Assembly: GCF_000024345.1 (NCBI RefSeq)
Contig: NC_013729.1
Coordinates: 5,456,001-5,520,000 of the forward strand
Reading direction: 5' to 3'
Source of the DNA: Kribbella flavida DSM 17836
Lineage (GTDB): Bacteria; Actinomycetota; Actinomycetes; Propionibacteriales; Kribbellaceae
DNA length: 64,000 bases
The notes beneath the pieces were generated by a model. It searched no databases. It was not told the origin of the DNA and was given only the letters and a program-made list of their open reading frames with translations. The stretch's first letter is position 1. Each line of letters begins with the position of its first letter. The translations under genes and the position numbers were made by a program. Positions 43,283-52,314 of the stretch are shown in pieces.

Positions 43283-44260
43283 TCAGAGGTGGTCGTCGTA
43301 CGCCGCGAGGGCCTCGCGGGCCGTGCCGGCGATCTGCGCCCCGAGCTCGGCCGGCTCCAGAACCGTGGCTGAGCCACCGAGCCGAAGTACCAGCCGCTGC
43401 AGCCAAGCAGTGTCGGCCACCCGCAGCTTGATGATCAGCGACCCGTCCGGCCCTTCCTCAACCGACTCCGTGGGGTAGTACTCCGCCACCCATCGCGCCG
43501 GCGGCGCCAGCGAGACGGTGGCGAGCAGATCCCGCTCCGACGGCTGGAACATCCCGTTCGACAGGTCGCGCGGGGTCGCCTCCGGCGGCGGTTCGCTCGG
43601 CAGGTCGAGCAGCTTGACCCCGGCGATCCGGTCGAGCCGGAACAACCGCACGTCCTCCGCCAGCCGGCACCACGCCTCGAGGTAGGTACGCCCCTCGGAG
43701 ACGACCAGCCGCATCGGGTCCACGTCCCGCTCGGTCGTCTCGTCCCGCGACGGTACGTCGTACGTCAGGTGCAGGCGGCGCTGCCCGGCCAGGCCCCGGT
43801 TGACCGTCTCGGCGATCTCCGGCGCGGCGGGCTCGACGTGCACGTGGGCGGCCGCGCTCTCGCCGGCCCCCGCACCTTGGCCGGCGGCGGTCTCCAGCTT
43901 GCTGATCGCGCGGTCGACGGCGTCGCGGTCCGCCCCGGCCGTCACCTCGCGCAGGGTGCGCAGCGCGGTCAGCAGCGCGAGCGCCTCGTCCGCCGCGAGC
44001 CGCAGCGGCCGGGCCAGGTAGTCGGCGTTGTTCAGGTGGATGACGCCCTCGCCCTCGGCGGCGTCGATGTCGATCTCGATCAGGTCGCCCATCTGCGCGC
44101 CCGGCAGGCCGCAGAACCACAGCACCTTGAGATCGGCGATGATCTGCTTCGGCCGGACCCCGAACTCCGCGGCGACGTCGTCCACCCGGGCGCCGTCGTT
44201 CTCCCGCAGGTACGGCACCAGCGCGAGCAGCCGCTGGACCTGGTCCCGCGCGTTGCTCAT
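43283..44260 (-). CDS. pafC: Transcriptional regulator PafC
   Basis: WYL-domain regulator, 325 aa, ATG at 44260 overlapping the pafB stop (ATGA). The N-terminus is a winged helix (MSNARDQVQRLLALVPYL; VRPKQIIADLKVLWFCGLPG), the middle a WYL domain (TYLEAWCRLAEDVRLFRLDRI), and the end a WCX extension. With PafB it forms the PafBC activator of the LexA-independent DNA-damage response known from mycobacteria, where the WYL domain senses DNA-damage ligands. The composite palindrome lies 50 nt downstream. Confidence 0.95.
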   Translation of the reverse strand: MSNARDQVQRLLALVPYLRENDGARVDDVAAEFGVRPKQIIADLKVLWFCGLPGAQMGDLIEIDIDAAEGEGVIHLNNADYLARPLRLAADEALALLTALRTLREVTAGADRDAVDRAISKLETAAGQGAGAGESAAAHVHVEPAAPEIAETVNRGLAGQRRLHLTYDVPSRDETTERDVDPMRLVVSEGRTYLEAWCRLAEDVRLFRLDRIAGVKLLDLPSEPPPEATPRDLSNGMFQPSERDLLATVSLAPPARWVAEYYPTESVEEGPDGSLIIKLRVADTAWLQRLVLRLGGSATVLEPAELGAQIAGTAREALAAYDDHL

Positions 44261-45219
44261 CCGGACACCCCTGCCACCGTGCGCAGCCGCCGCAGTACGC
44301 CGTCCAGCACGTCCCCGGGGCCCTCCACCACCGCGTCCGGCCCGTACGACGCGATCTCCTCGGCCAGGACGCCGGAGTCGGCGTACGGGACGTGCAGCAG
44401 GTCCCAGCCCTGCTCGTACGGCTCGATCGCGTTCGCCCGGCGGCGCAGGCTGACGCAGGACCCGGTCCGGGCCCGCACCTTCGCCTCGGACGTCGGCCGC
44501 GGCGGCGCCAGCTCGGCGACCAGCGAGCGGATGTCGGTCCCGGGCGGCACGGTGAACGCGCCGGGCCCGCCGACGGTCTTCACGTTGCCGCCGATCCGGG
44601 ACAGCCGGAACATCCGGGTCGCCTCGCGGTCCCGGTCGCGCCCGACGACGTACCAGCGCCCGTGCCAGGACACGATGCCCCACGGCTCCAGGGTCCGTCT
44701 GGTCGCCTCGGTCGCGCCGCTGCGCCGGTGCTCGAACCGGACCGCGGTGCGGCTGACCACCGCGGACCACAGCGGGTCGAAGGCCGGCTCGGAGGCGCCG
44801 ACGTGCGGCTCGATCGCGCTCAGCGCGGACTGGTCGGTCTGGATGCCGGCCGCCTTCAGCTTCAGCACCGCCGACGTGGTCGCCTCGGCCAGGCTGGCGT
44901 GCTGCCAGACCCGGGCGGCGACGCCGAGCACGGCGGCCTCGTCCGGCTCCAGGTGCACCTCGGGCAGCTCGAAGACGTCGCGGCGGATCCGGTAGCCCAC
45001 GTCGTCGGAGAAGAACTTGTCGATGGTGCCCATCTCGATCGGGATGCCGAGGTCGCGCAACTCGTCCTTGTCGCGCTCGAACATCTTCTCGAAGGCGTCG
45101 TCGGTCTGCCCGGCGTAGCCCTCGACGACCTCGCGGATCCGCTCCTTGGTCACGTACGTGCGCGCGACCAGCAGGCAGATCACCAGGTTGAGCAGCCGCT
45201 CACTCTTCCGCGCCGACAC
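44257..45219 (-). CDS. pafB: Transcriptional regulator PafB
   Basis: WYL-domain regulator of 320 aa, GTG start. Winged helix KSERLLNLVICLLVARTYVTKERIREVVEGY at the N-terminus, followed by FERDKDELRDLGIPIE; WYL domain around WHGRWYVVGRDRDREATRMFRLSRIGG. PafB and PafC act as a heterodimer. In this window pafA is 9 kb away; in many genomes the paf genes adjoin. A LexA-type box lies 46-61 nt upstream of the start, suggesting SOS control. Confidence 0.95.
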   Translation of the reverse strand: MSARKSERLLNLVICLLVARTYVTKERIREVVEGYAGQTDDAFEKMFERDKDELRDLGIPIEMGTIDKFFSDDVGYRIRRDVFELPEVHLEPDEAAVLGVAARVWQHASLAEATTSAVLKLKAAGIQTDQSALSAIEPHVGASEPAFDPLWSAVVSRTAVRFEHRRSGATEATRRTLEPWGIVSWHGRWYVVGRDRDREATRMFRLSRIGGNVKTVGGPGAFTVPPGTDIRSLVAELAPPRPTSEAKVRARTGSCVSLRRRANAIEPYEQGWDLLHVPYADSGVLAEEIASYGPDAVVEGPGDVLDGVLRRLRTVAGVSG

Positions 45220-45263
45220 CCGACCACCTTACGGGGTTTCCGGGCCGAATCGCGTGCTGCGCG

Positions 45264-45279
45264 CCGAACAGACGTTCGA
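45264..45279. promoter_or_regulatory. LexA-type SOS box upstream of pafB
   Basis: CCGAACAGACGTTCGA matches the actinobacterial/Bacillus LexA consensus TCGAACRNRYGTTCGA at 15 of 16 positions; the inner R-N-R-Y rule (AGAC) is satisfied. It lies in the divergent 190-bp gap, about 46-61 nt upstream of pafB and about 130 nt upstream of the DUF3866 gene, a usual repressor position for pafB. Confidence 0.65.
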
Positions 45280-45409
45280 GATCGTCGCCGACGGACCCCC
45301 ACCACTCAGCAAGCCGCCCACACCGCGCCGGCGCACGCTCCATCCGCACGCCGCGGACCCGTTCAGCGGCACTTGGTCAGTGGTGGAGGTTCAGGCTTAG
45401 GGTCTGCGT

Positions 45410-46510
45410 GTGATCCGTTGGCGTGAAGGTGTGGTGACCGAGCTCGGCCGGGCATGGACTGGCGCGCAGGAACTGAAGGTGAGGGTCGGCGAGCAGAGCG
45501 TGCGGGCGCTCGCATACCCCGATCTGGTCGGCCGGCCGCAACCGGGCGACCGGGTGCTGCTCAACGTCGGCGCCCTGGACCGCGGTCTCGGCACCGGCGG
45601 CTACGCGCTCGTCGTGGCGGTCCCCGACCGCCTGCCCGCCGATCCGCCGGAGAGCGGCCACCTGGTCAAGGCCCGCTACACCCCGCTGCAGGCGATGGTG
45701 CTCGGCGCGGACGAGCAGGACTCCCCCGACCACGACGTACTCCGGGACGCCGACGACCTCTTCGGTACGCCGGTTGTCGTGGCCGACCTGCACTCCGCGC
45801 TGCCCGCCGTCCTGGCCGGGGTCTACGAAACCCGGCCGACCACCCGCGTCGTCTACGTGATGACCGACGGCGGCGCCCTCCCGCTGGCTTTCTCCCGCAC
45901 GGTCGCCTCGCTGCGGGACAGCGGCTGGCTGGCCGGCACGGTGACCGTCGGCCAGGCGTACGGCGGCGACCGCGAGGCCGTGACCGTGCACACCGGCCTG
46001 CTCACCGCGGTGCACGTCCTGGCCGCGGAGCTGGTCGTGCTCACCCAGGGTCCCGGCAACCTCGGCACCGGGACGCGCTGGGGCTTCTCCGGCGTCCAGT
46101 CGGGCGAGGCGGTCAACGCCGTCGGCACGCTCGGCGGCCGGCCCGTCGCGTCGCTGCGGATCTCCGAGGCCGACCCCCGGCCCCGTCACCGGGGCATCTC
46201 GCACCACAGCCTCACGGCGTACGGGCGGGTGGCGCTGCAGCCGGCCGACGTCGTCGTACCGGACCTGTCCGGCGACTTCGGCGACGCCGTCCGCGACGCG
46301 GCCGAACCGCTGAAGGCCCGGCACCGGGTGGTCCGGGTCGGCGTCGAGGGCCTGTACGACGCCCTGCGGGAGGCGCCGGTCAAGCTGTCGACGATGGGCC
46401 GCGACCTCGACGGTGACCGCGCCTACTTCGAGGCGGCGGCGGCTTCCGGGCGGCACGCGGCGCGGCTGGTGGACGTACCACCACCTGGACCGGGGTCCCT
46501 GTACTCCTGA
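45410..46510 (+). CDS. DUF3866-family protein
   Basis: A 366-aa cytoplasmic protein of the DUF3866 family, GTG start. The start MIRWREGVVTELGRAWTGAQ and GHLVKARYTPLQAMVLGADEQDSP are family landmarks, as are HSALPAVLAGVYETRP, VVYVMTDGGALPLAFSRTV and GISHHSLTAYGRVALQ. The Asp-Gly-Gly and His-His clusters suggest a metal-dependent or hydrolase role, but no activity has been established for the family that I know of. Conserved beside pafB in actinobacteria. Confidence 0.88.
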   Translation: MIRWREGVVTELGRAWTGAQELKVRVGEQSVRALAYPDLVGRPQPGDRVLLNVGALDRGLGTGGYALVVAVPDRLPADPPESGHLVKARYTPLQAMVLGADEQDSPDHDVLRDADDLFGTPVVVADLHSALPAVLAGVYETRPTTRVVYVMTDGGALPLAFSRTVASLRDSGWLAGTVTVGQAYGGDREAVTVHTGLLTAVHVLAAELVVLTQGPGNLGTGTRWGFSGVQSGEAVNAVGTLGGRPVASLRISEADPRPRHRGISHHSLTAYGRVALQPADVVVPDLSGDFGDAVRDAAEPLKARHRVVRVGVEGLYDALREAPVKLSTMGRDLDGDRAYFEAAAASGRHAARLVDVPPPGPGSLYS

Positions 46511-46541
46511 TGCGCGGCCGCGATCGGCCGATGCTGGAGCC

Positions 46542-47018
46542 ATGACCACCACCGACATCAGACGTCCCCGACCTGTCGTCCGCACCGCACCCCTCACGGC
46601 CCGGACGGCCACCAGCGCGTGGTTCCTGGCGGTCGGCGCCGGAGTGGCCGAGTCCGTGCTCGGGCTCGTCGGCGCGATCGGCGACGGTACGCCCGTGGTC
46701 GGCCTGGTCGCTCAGGTCGCCCTGCGCACGATCGTGTACGGCGGGCTGTTCGTCACCATCGACCGCTACTTCCGCCACGGCGTGCCGTGGTCCCGCTGGC
46801 TGCTCACCGTGCTGCTCGGCACGGTCGGACTGGCCACTTTGCTGATCAGCCCGATCAGCTGGCTGGCCGACGGCGCCGACGTCGCGAGCGTCGACGTGAC
46901 CGCCGGTTTCGTCGTCTTCGCAGTACTCCGGACCGTGCACGTGCTCGCCGTCATCACGGCCTGCGTGCTGACCTTCCACCCCGACACGACCGCGTGGTTC
47001 CGCCGCGCCCGGTCCTGA
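46542..47018 (+). CDS. Four-span membrane protein, unknown function
   Basis: A 158-aa protein, ATG at 46542, with a basic N-terminus and four predicted membrane spans (WFLAVGAGVAESVLGLVGAI; TIVYGGLFVTI; WLLTVLLGTVGLATLLISPI; VVFAVLRTVHVLAVITACVL). It ends in WFRRARS. No family is recognised. It follows the DUF3866 gene by 31 nt and is ended by a strong terminator shared with the FKBP gene. Confidence 0.78.
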   Translation: MTTTDIRRPRPVVRTAPLTARTATSAWFLAVGAGVAESVLGLVGAIGDGTPVVGLVAQVALRTIVYGGLFVTIDRYFRHGVPWSRWLLTVLLGTVGLATLLISPISWLADGADVASVDVTAGFVVFAVLRTVHVLAVITACVLTFHPDTTAWFRRARS

Positions 47019-47031
47019 CAAGCCGCACACG

Positions 47032-47070
47032 CCGCAGGCCGGCTCCCCGGTGCGGGGAGCCGGCCTGCGG
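47032..47070. terminator. Strong bidirectional terminator
   Basis: A perfect 17-bp GC-rich stem (47032-47048 with 47054-47070) around the 5-nt loop GGTGC, lying between convergent genes, 13 nt after one stop and 17 nt after the other. Confidence 0.9.
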
Positions 47071-47087
47071 ACCGGAGCGGGTGGCGA

Positions 47088-48038
47088 CTACTTCTGCTGC
47101 TTCCCGGCCGGGAAGTTGTTCATCAGGTCGATCACCGCGAACGCGTTGACGGTCTTGCCCTTGTCGTCCTTCGACGGCGGCAGCTCGACCAGGACCCGGC
47201 TACCGACCGGAATGCCGGCCAGCGCGTCCAGCGCACCGGTCTGGCCGGTGGGACCGGGGCCGACCTGCAGCTCGGCCGGCGCGCCCGCCTGGCCCTGCTG
47301 GCCGTCCCAGGTGCTGGCCTGCTTCTTGCCGGCGTAGTCGAAGATCACGTACCGCGCGACGACCGTGCTGGACTTGTCGACCGGCTTGCCCTTGCCGGTG
47401 GCGATCACGACCGGCTTGCCCGGCTTGGCCGGCGGCTTGGAGCCGGCCGGAACGGTCACCTTCGGCTCGGCGTTCAGCTCGCCGGTGACCTTGAACTTGG
47501 TGGCCGGCGCGGCGACCGGGTCGGCATCCAGCTTGGTGTCGTTGGCGGCCGCGGAGACCAGGTCGACGACGAAGATCAGCGTGTCGTCGCCCTTGATGCC
47601 GGCCTGCTCGTTGCCCTGCTCCTTGTAGCCCTTGTCGGACGGGATCGAGAGCAGCACCCGGCTGCCGATCTTCTTGCCGACCAGACCCTCGTCCCAGCCG
47701 GCGATGACGCCACCGACGCCGATCGGGAACGACGACGGCGCACCGCGGTCGTAGGAGTTGTCGAAGACCTTGCCGTCGCGCCAGATCTGGCCCAGGTAGT
47801 TGGCGGTGAGCAGCTCACCCTTCTTCACCTCGGGACCGTCGCCCTCCTTGAGGACCTCGGTCACCAGGGTCTTCTCGGGCTCACCGTCGCGGTGGGTGAC
47901 GGTCGGCTTCTTGCCGAACTCGGACTCGACCTTGACCCCGGCCGCACCGAAGTCGTCGTTCCCGCCGGACTCGGAGCCGCAGGCGGCCAGGGAGGACCCC
48001 AGCGCAACGACCGCGACCACACTCAACAGCTTGCGCAC
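47088..48038 (-). CDS. FKBP-type peptidyl-prolyl isomerase lipoprotein, two domains
   Basis: Surface lipoprotein of 316 aa. The GTG at 48038 is preferred because GAGG lies 9 nt upstream; a TTG 6 nt earlier is too close. Signal peptide with lipobox LAAC. First FKBP domain about 65-170 (ANYLGQIWRDGKVFDNSYDRG; FPIGVGGVIAGWDEGLVGKKIGSRVLLSIPSDKGY) retains the PPIase residues. A second, degenerate FKBP-like domain (215-310, with VGPGPTGQTGALDALAGIPVG) lacks several of these. Proteins of this type flank pafA in many actinobacteria. Confidence 0.92.
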   Translation of the reverse strand: MRKLLSVVAVVALGSSLAACGSESGGNDDFGAAGVKVESEFGKKPTVTHRDGEPEKTLVTEVLKEGDGPEVKKGELLTANYLGQIWRDGKVFDNSYDRGAPSSFPIGVGGVIAGWDEGLVGKKIGSRVLLSIPSDKGYKEQGNEQAGIKGDDTLIFVVDLVSAAANDTKLDADPVAAPATKFKVTGELNAEPKVTVPAGSKPPAKPGKPVVIATGKGKPVDKSSTVVARYVIFDYAGKKQASTWDGQQGQAGAPAELQVGPGPTGQTGALDALAGIPVGSRVLVELPPSKDDKGKTVNAFAVIDLMNNFPAGKQQK

Positions 48039-48437
48039 GAACAAGCACCTCGAAATATCACGGCGCGGACCCCGCGCCTTGATGGACAGCCATGAACGCG
48101 CCCACCCTAGCGGGCACGGACAAGTCGCCGACCACCACCTGCGTCACCGTTCGGTCACGTCACGCAGCGTCGACAAAACCCTGCCCCGGACGGCGGCCGG
48201 GCCAAGACTCACCGGCCGCGCTACCTCGGCGTCCTGCTCAGCGGTCGAGTCGACAGGACGTCGACATGAGTCCTGCGGGTACTTCTCGGCCAGGGAGTCA
48301 CAGCACAGCCCGAGCACGCGGTTCGCGAACAAGCATGGCCGTATCGCTCACGAAGTAGTTCCTCCATCCTCTTTACTAAACCGCTCGATCTCGACATGAT
48401 CGGAGCCCGACGCCCGCCCCGGTCGAGAGGATCGACG
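48039..48437. promoter_or_regulatory. Divergent intergenic region, no gene seen
   Basis: This 399-bp gap separates the FKBP gene and the ABC transporter operon, so it should hold both promoters. I see no convincing reading frame. The perfect palindrome GTTCGCGAAC is at 48320-48329 and two GTCGAC sites occur in the 48250-48270 area. No clear sigma-70 box is evident. The A+T content rises before the transporter gene (CTTTACTAAACC near 48370). Confidence 0.45.
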
Positions 48438-50330
48438 ATGATGTTGCCTCGAGTAATCTGTCGCGCCCGAAGGCGCCTGCTGGCCCTGGTCTCGGCATGC
48501 CTGGTGATCATGTTGGTGACAGCCTGCACCGCAGGCACGGCAGGCGGGGGAAGCCCGGCCAAGAACTCCGGGAACGCCGGCGGCACAGACGCCGCAGGAG
48601 GCGACTCCAGCAAGGTCCTCACCTTCTTCCCGTGCTGCAGCTGGAACACGACGTGGTCCTTCAACCCGTACAACGTGAACCAGCTCGGCATCCAGAACGA
48701 CTTCATCACCATGCGGCTGGCGATCGCGAAAGCACCGAGCCTGACGGAATTCGTCCCGCAGCTGGCCGACAAGTGGGCGGTCGAGAACGGCAAGCTCAAC
48801 GTCCACCTGCGCGACGATGCGAAGTGGCAGGACGGCACGCCGGTGACGAGCAAGGATCTGCACGACACCGCCATCTTGAACGGGCTCCGCGGTGACGGGT
48901 TCTGGAACGACATCACCGGCGTGGACATCGTGGACGACAAGACGGTCGCCTTCACCCTGAAGGAAGGCCAGCCCGAGTCACTGGCGAAACTGGACATCTT
49001 GAACGCCATCCGCCCGTACCCGTCCAGCGTGTACGGCCAGCTCGTCACCGACGAGCTGAAGCAGGACGTGATCAAGTATTTCCGCACGCTGCAGCAGAAT
49101 CCGGAGCAGGCCACGAAGCTGGCCGAGGCCCGGCGGATGGGCGATGCGTTCAAGAACCTGGCCGCGCTGAAAGTCGACAAGTTGATCGGCAACGGGCCGT
49201 TCCGGCTGGAGAACATCACCACCAAGGAAGCCAAGCTGGTCAAGTGGGACGGGTTCTGGGACGCGGACCAGATCAAGTTCGCCGGCATCCGGTACCTGAA
49301 CGGATCCAACCAGACCGTCTATCCGCAACTGTTCAGCGGAAACGTGCACCTGTCCAACGTGTACATGCCGCCGCCCATCCTCAACCGCTGGAAGACGACC
49401 CCCAACTCCAACACGGCGCTCTCGCTCGGCTTCGGGTTCGCCATCGTCTTCAACAGCAATCAGAAGCCGCTCGACTCCAAAGCGGTACGGCAGGCACTCG
49501 CGTACGTGATTCCGCGGCAGCAGATCAGCGAGGCGGCCTACGGCACCGATGACGCGGCCGGTGGAACCTGGAAGGAAGTCAGCACGGGCATCTCACCGAC
49601 GCTCGAGGAGCTCTACCTCAAGCCGGAGCAGATCGAGCAGCTGAACAAGTATCCGGTCGACGCGGCCAAGGCGACCGAACTGCTGCAGGGCGAGGGCTTC
49701 ACCAAGAAGGGCGATCAGTGGATGAAGCCGGACGGCAAGCCGTTCACGATCACCTTCACTGCCAACGCCGAGACCAGCGACATCGTCACGTCGTTCAACT
49801 CCGCAGCCAAGGCGCTGACCGCGTTCGGGATCAAGTCCGAGGTGAACGCGACCTCAGGGGCGCAGCAGGACGCCGATCAGCACAACGGCGACTTCCAGGC
49901 CGGCATGGCGTTCGTCGGTGGCAGCAACCCGCTCGGGATGTACAACTTCCTGCTCGGCCCGGGATACAACTTCACCCGCCAGGGCAACTACGCCGGAAAG
50001 CGCGGGATCGGTTTCGGCCCGAAGAAGAACGTTCCTGGTCTCGGTGAGGTCGACGTGGCCAGCACCATCGACCGGCAGGTCCGCACGGTCGAACCGGGCG
50101 AGGAGATGAACAAGCAGGTGTGGAACTGGGCGCAGCTGGTCAACGAAGAGGTGCCCTACATCTGGTACGCCACCAAGGTCTACCAGTTCCCGTTCTCCAC
50201 CAAGGACTTCACGAACTGGCCGCCCTTGGGCGAGAACAACACCAGTGAACTGTGGGACATCATCAGCGCCGATATGACCGGCGGGCTCTCGCTGGCGATG
50301 CAGCAGGGCTACATCACTCCCAAGCCGTAA
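48438..50330 (+). CDS. ABC transporter substrate-binding lipoprotein, family 5
   Basis: Extracellular solute-binding protein of 630 aa, ATG at 48438 after GAGAGG. The signal peptide ends in a lipobox LVTAC. The mature protein is of the SBP_bac_5 type (VHLRDDAKWQDGTPVTSKDLHDT; IGNGPFRLENIT; SKAVRQALAYVIPRQQI). Such proteins bind oligopeptides or oligosaccharides; the aromatic-rich start (FFPCCSWNTTWSFNPYN) hints at a sugar or aromatic ligand but is not diagnostic. First gene of a six-gene operon. Confidence 0.92.
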   Translation: MMLPRVICRARRRLLALVSACLVIMLVTACTAGTAGGGSPAKNSGNAGGTDAAGGDSSKVLTFFPCCSWNTTWSFNPYNVNQLGIQNDFITMRLAIAKAPSLTEFVPQLADKWAVENGKLNVHLRDDAKWQDGTPVTSKDLHDTAILNGLRGDGFWNDITGVDIVDDKTVAFTLKEGQPESLAKLDILNAIRPYPSSVYGQLVTDELKQDVIKYFRTLQQNPEQATKLAEARRMGDAFKNLAALKVDKLIGNGPFRLENITTKEAKLVKWDGFWDADQIKFAGIRYLNGSNQTVYPQLFSGNVHLSNVYMPPPILNRWKTTPNSNTALSLGFGFAIVFNSNQKPLDSKAVRQALAYVIPRQQISEAAYGTDDAAGGTWKEVSTGISPTLEELYLKPEQIEQLNKYPVDAAKATELLQGEGFTKKGDQWMKPDGKPFTITFTANAETSDIVTSFNSAAKALTAFGIKSEVNATSGAQQDADQHNGDFQAGMAFVGGSNPLGMYNFLLGPGYNFTRQGNYAGKRGIGFGPKKNVPGLGEVDVASTIDRQVRTVEPGEEMNKQVWNWAQLVNEEVPYIWYATKVYQFPFSTKDFTNWPPLGENNTSELWDIISADMTGGLSLAMQQGYITPKP

Positions 50331-50398
50331 GTCCTTCACTTTCCGGACGACACCGCACGCGTTGTCGATCGACACGGCCCCGACCCCGGAAGGCGCTG

Positions 50399-51466
50399 AT
50401 GGTTTCCTACGTCCTGAAACGACTGGCGATGTCGTTGCTGATCATCTACATCGTCGTTTCCCTGTCGTTCTTCATGATCCGGCTGATGCCCGGCAACCCG
50501 ATGGCGGCTTTGGAGGCCCAGCTGCGGATGCAGGGCGGCCTCAGCGAAGTTGAGATCCAGCAACGGATCAGCGCCGTCTACAGCGTGACGCCCGACGCTC
50601 CGGTCTGGGAGCAGTACGTCCAGTACGTGTGGGGCGCGCTGCGTGGCGATCTCGGCCGCCCGATCACCAATCCGGGCACCACCGTGGTGGCGGTGATCGC
50701 CGAGGCCTTGCCCTGGACGATCATGGTGGTGGCGGTGTCGCTGATCATCAGCTTCGTCATCGGTATCGCGGTCGGTGCGATGATGGCCGCCTTCCAGGGC
50801 AGCCGGTTGTCCCAGTCGGTGACCTTCATCGTCTCCTTTCTGAGCGCCATTCCGAGCTATCTGGTGGCGATCGCGCTGCTCTACGTGCTGACCAGTGTCT
50901 ATCAGGTGTTTCCGTCCGGTGGAGCCTACGGAGTCGATGTCACACCAGGGCTGAACGGCCCGTACGTGATCAGCGTGCTCTACCACGCCGTCCTGCCGAT
51001 CGCCGCGTCGGTGATCACGTCGTTCGGCGGATGGGCGCTCGGTATGAAGGGCAGCGCGGTCTCAGTGCTCGGTGCCGAGTACGTCCGGGCGGCCGAGTCA
51101 CGCGGACTGAGCGATCGCCGGATCACCCAGTCCTACGTCGGGCGGAACTCGATGCTGCCGATGGTGACGCAGCTGGCCCTGTCCGTGGGCTTCATGTTCG
51201 GCGGCTCGGTGTTCATCGAGACCTACTTCCAGTACCCAGGGATCGGGTTCTACATGATCCAGTCGGTCGGCCAACGCGACTACTCGTTGATGATGGGCTG
51301 CTTCCTGTTGATCACGGTCTCGGTGATCATCACCAATCTGCTGGTCGACCTGCTCTACCCGTTGGTCGATCCCCGGATCGCCAATCCGGCCGCCCGCGCC
51401 CGCGCCGCTGACCAGCCCACCGACCCCGATCAGGAAGTGCTGCCGGCAGGAGGTTCGATGGCATGA
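50399..51466 (+). CDS. ABC transporter permease, DppB/OppB family
   Basis: Integral membrane permease of 355 aa with about six spans; ATG at 50399 after GGAAGG. The N-terminus MVSYVLKRLAMSLLIIYIVV and the proline-rich RLMPGNPM are family marks. The EAA loop interacting with the ATPase is GAEYVRAAESRGLSDRRIT. Follows the binding-protein gene by 68 nt and overlaps the next permease by 4 nt. Confidence 0.94.
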   Translation: MVSYVLKRLAMSLLIIYIVVSLSFFMIRLMPGNPMAALEAQLRMQGGLSEVEIQQRISAVYSVTPDAPVWEQYVQYVWGALRGDLGRPITNPGTTVVAVIAEALPWTIMVVAVSLIISFVIGIAVGAMMAAFQGSRLSQSVTFIVSFLSAIPSYLVAIALLYVLTSVYQVFPSGGAYGVDVTPGLNGPYVISVLYHAVLPIAASVITSFGGWALGMKGSAVSVLGAEYVRAAESRGLSDRRITQSYVGRNSMLPMVTQLALSVGFMFGGSVFIETYFQYPGIGFYMIQSVGQRDYSLMMGCFLLITVSVIITNLLVDLLYPLVDPRIANPAARARAADQPTDPDQEVLPAGGSMA

Positions 51467-52314
51467 GATTCCTCAGCGACCTGTGGCGGATCCTGCGCCA
51501 CGACAAGGGGGCCCTGATCGGCGGAGCGATCGTGCTGATCTACTGCCTGGCGGCGGTCTTCGGCCCGATGCTCGTCGAGGTGGGCACCGAGCAGGACGCA
51601 AGCCAGGCGTACCTGCCTCCGTCACTGGAGCACCCTCTCGGCACCGACTCCCTCGGTCAGGGTGTGCTGTCCCAGATCATCGTGGGCACCCGGCCGATCA
51701 TGATCGTCGGCGTGCTGTCCGCGGTGATCACGGTCTTCGTCGGCGTGGCCATCGGACTGCTGACCGGGTACGTCGGCGGAGTGGCCGACACGCTCATCAT
51801 GCGCGTCACCGACATCTTCCTCACCATCCCCGGCCTGCCGCTGATCATCGTCCTCGCCAGCGTGATCAACACCACTAACCCGGTGGTGCTGGCCTTCATC
51901 CTGTCGATCACCGCCTGGGCCGGGCTGGCCCGGGCGATCCGGTCCCAGGCCATGAGCCTGCGCAGCAGGGAGTTCGTCGAAGCCGCCAAGCTCCAGGGTG
52001 TGTCCCTCGGCAACATGGTCGGACGGCAACTGCTTCCGAACGTCGGGCCGTACGTCGCGATTCACTTCCTGCTGGCCATCACCGGGGCCATCTACGCGTC
52101 CGTGGGCCTGTTCCTGCTCGGCATCGCTCCGATCAGCGGCAACAACTGGGGCATCATGATCAATCTCGCGATGGCCCAAGGAGCGTTGTACACCACCGAC
52201 AGCGCGTTCTACCTCTTCTCCCCGATGGCCGCGATCGTGATCCTGCAGGTTGCGTTCGTGTTCTTCTCCCGCGCGCTCGACAGCGTGTTCAACCCGAGGC
52301 TGCGTGTCCAGTGA
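51463..52314 (+). CDS. ABC transporter permease, DppC/OppC family
   Basis: Second permease, 283 aa, ATG inside ATGA. HPLGTDSLGQGVLSQIIVGTRP is the DppC-type motif before the first periplasmic segment, and REFVEAAKLQGVSLGNMVGRQLLPN is the EAA loop contacting the ATPase. Pairs with the preceding permease to form the channel. Its stop overlaps the next start (GTGA). Confidence 0.94.
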   Translation: MRFLSDLWRILRHDKGALIGGAIVLIYCLAAVFGPMLVEVGTEQDASQAYLPPSLEHPLGTDSLGQGVLSQIIVGTRPIMIVGVLSAVITVFVGVAIGLLTGYVGGVADTLIMRVTDIFLTIPGLPLIIVLASVINTTNPVVLAFILSITAWAGLARAIRSQAMSLRSREFVEAAKLQGVSLGNMVGRQLLPNVGPYVAIHFLLAITGAIYASVGLFLLGIAPISGNNWGIMINLAMAQGALYTTDSAFYLFSPMAAIVILQVAFVFFSRALDSVFNPRLRVQ

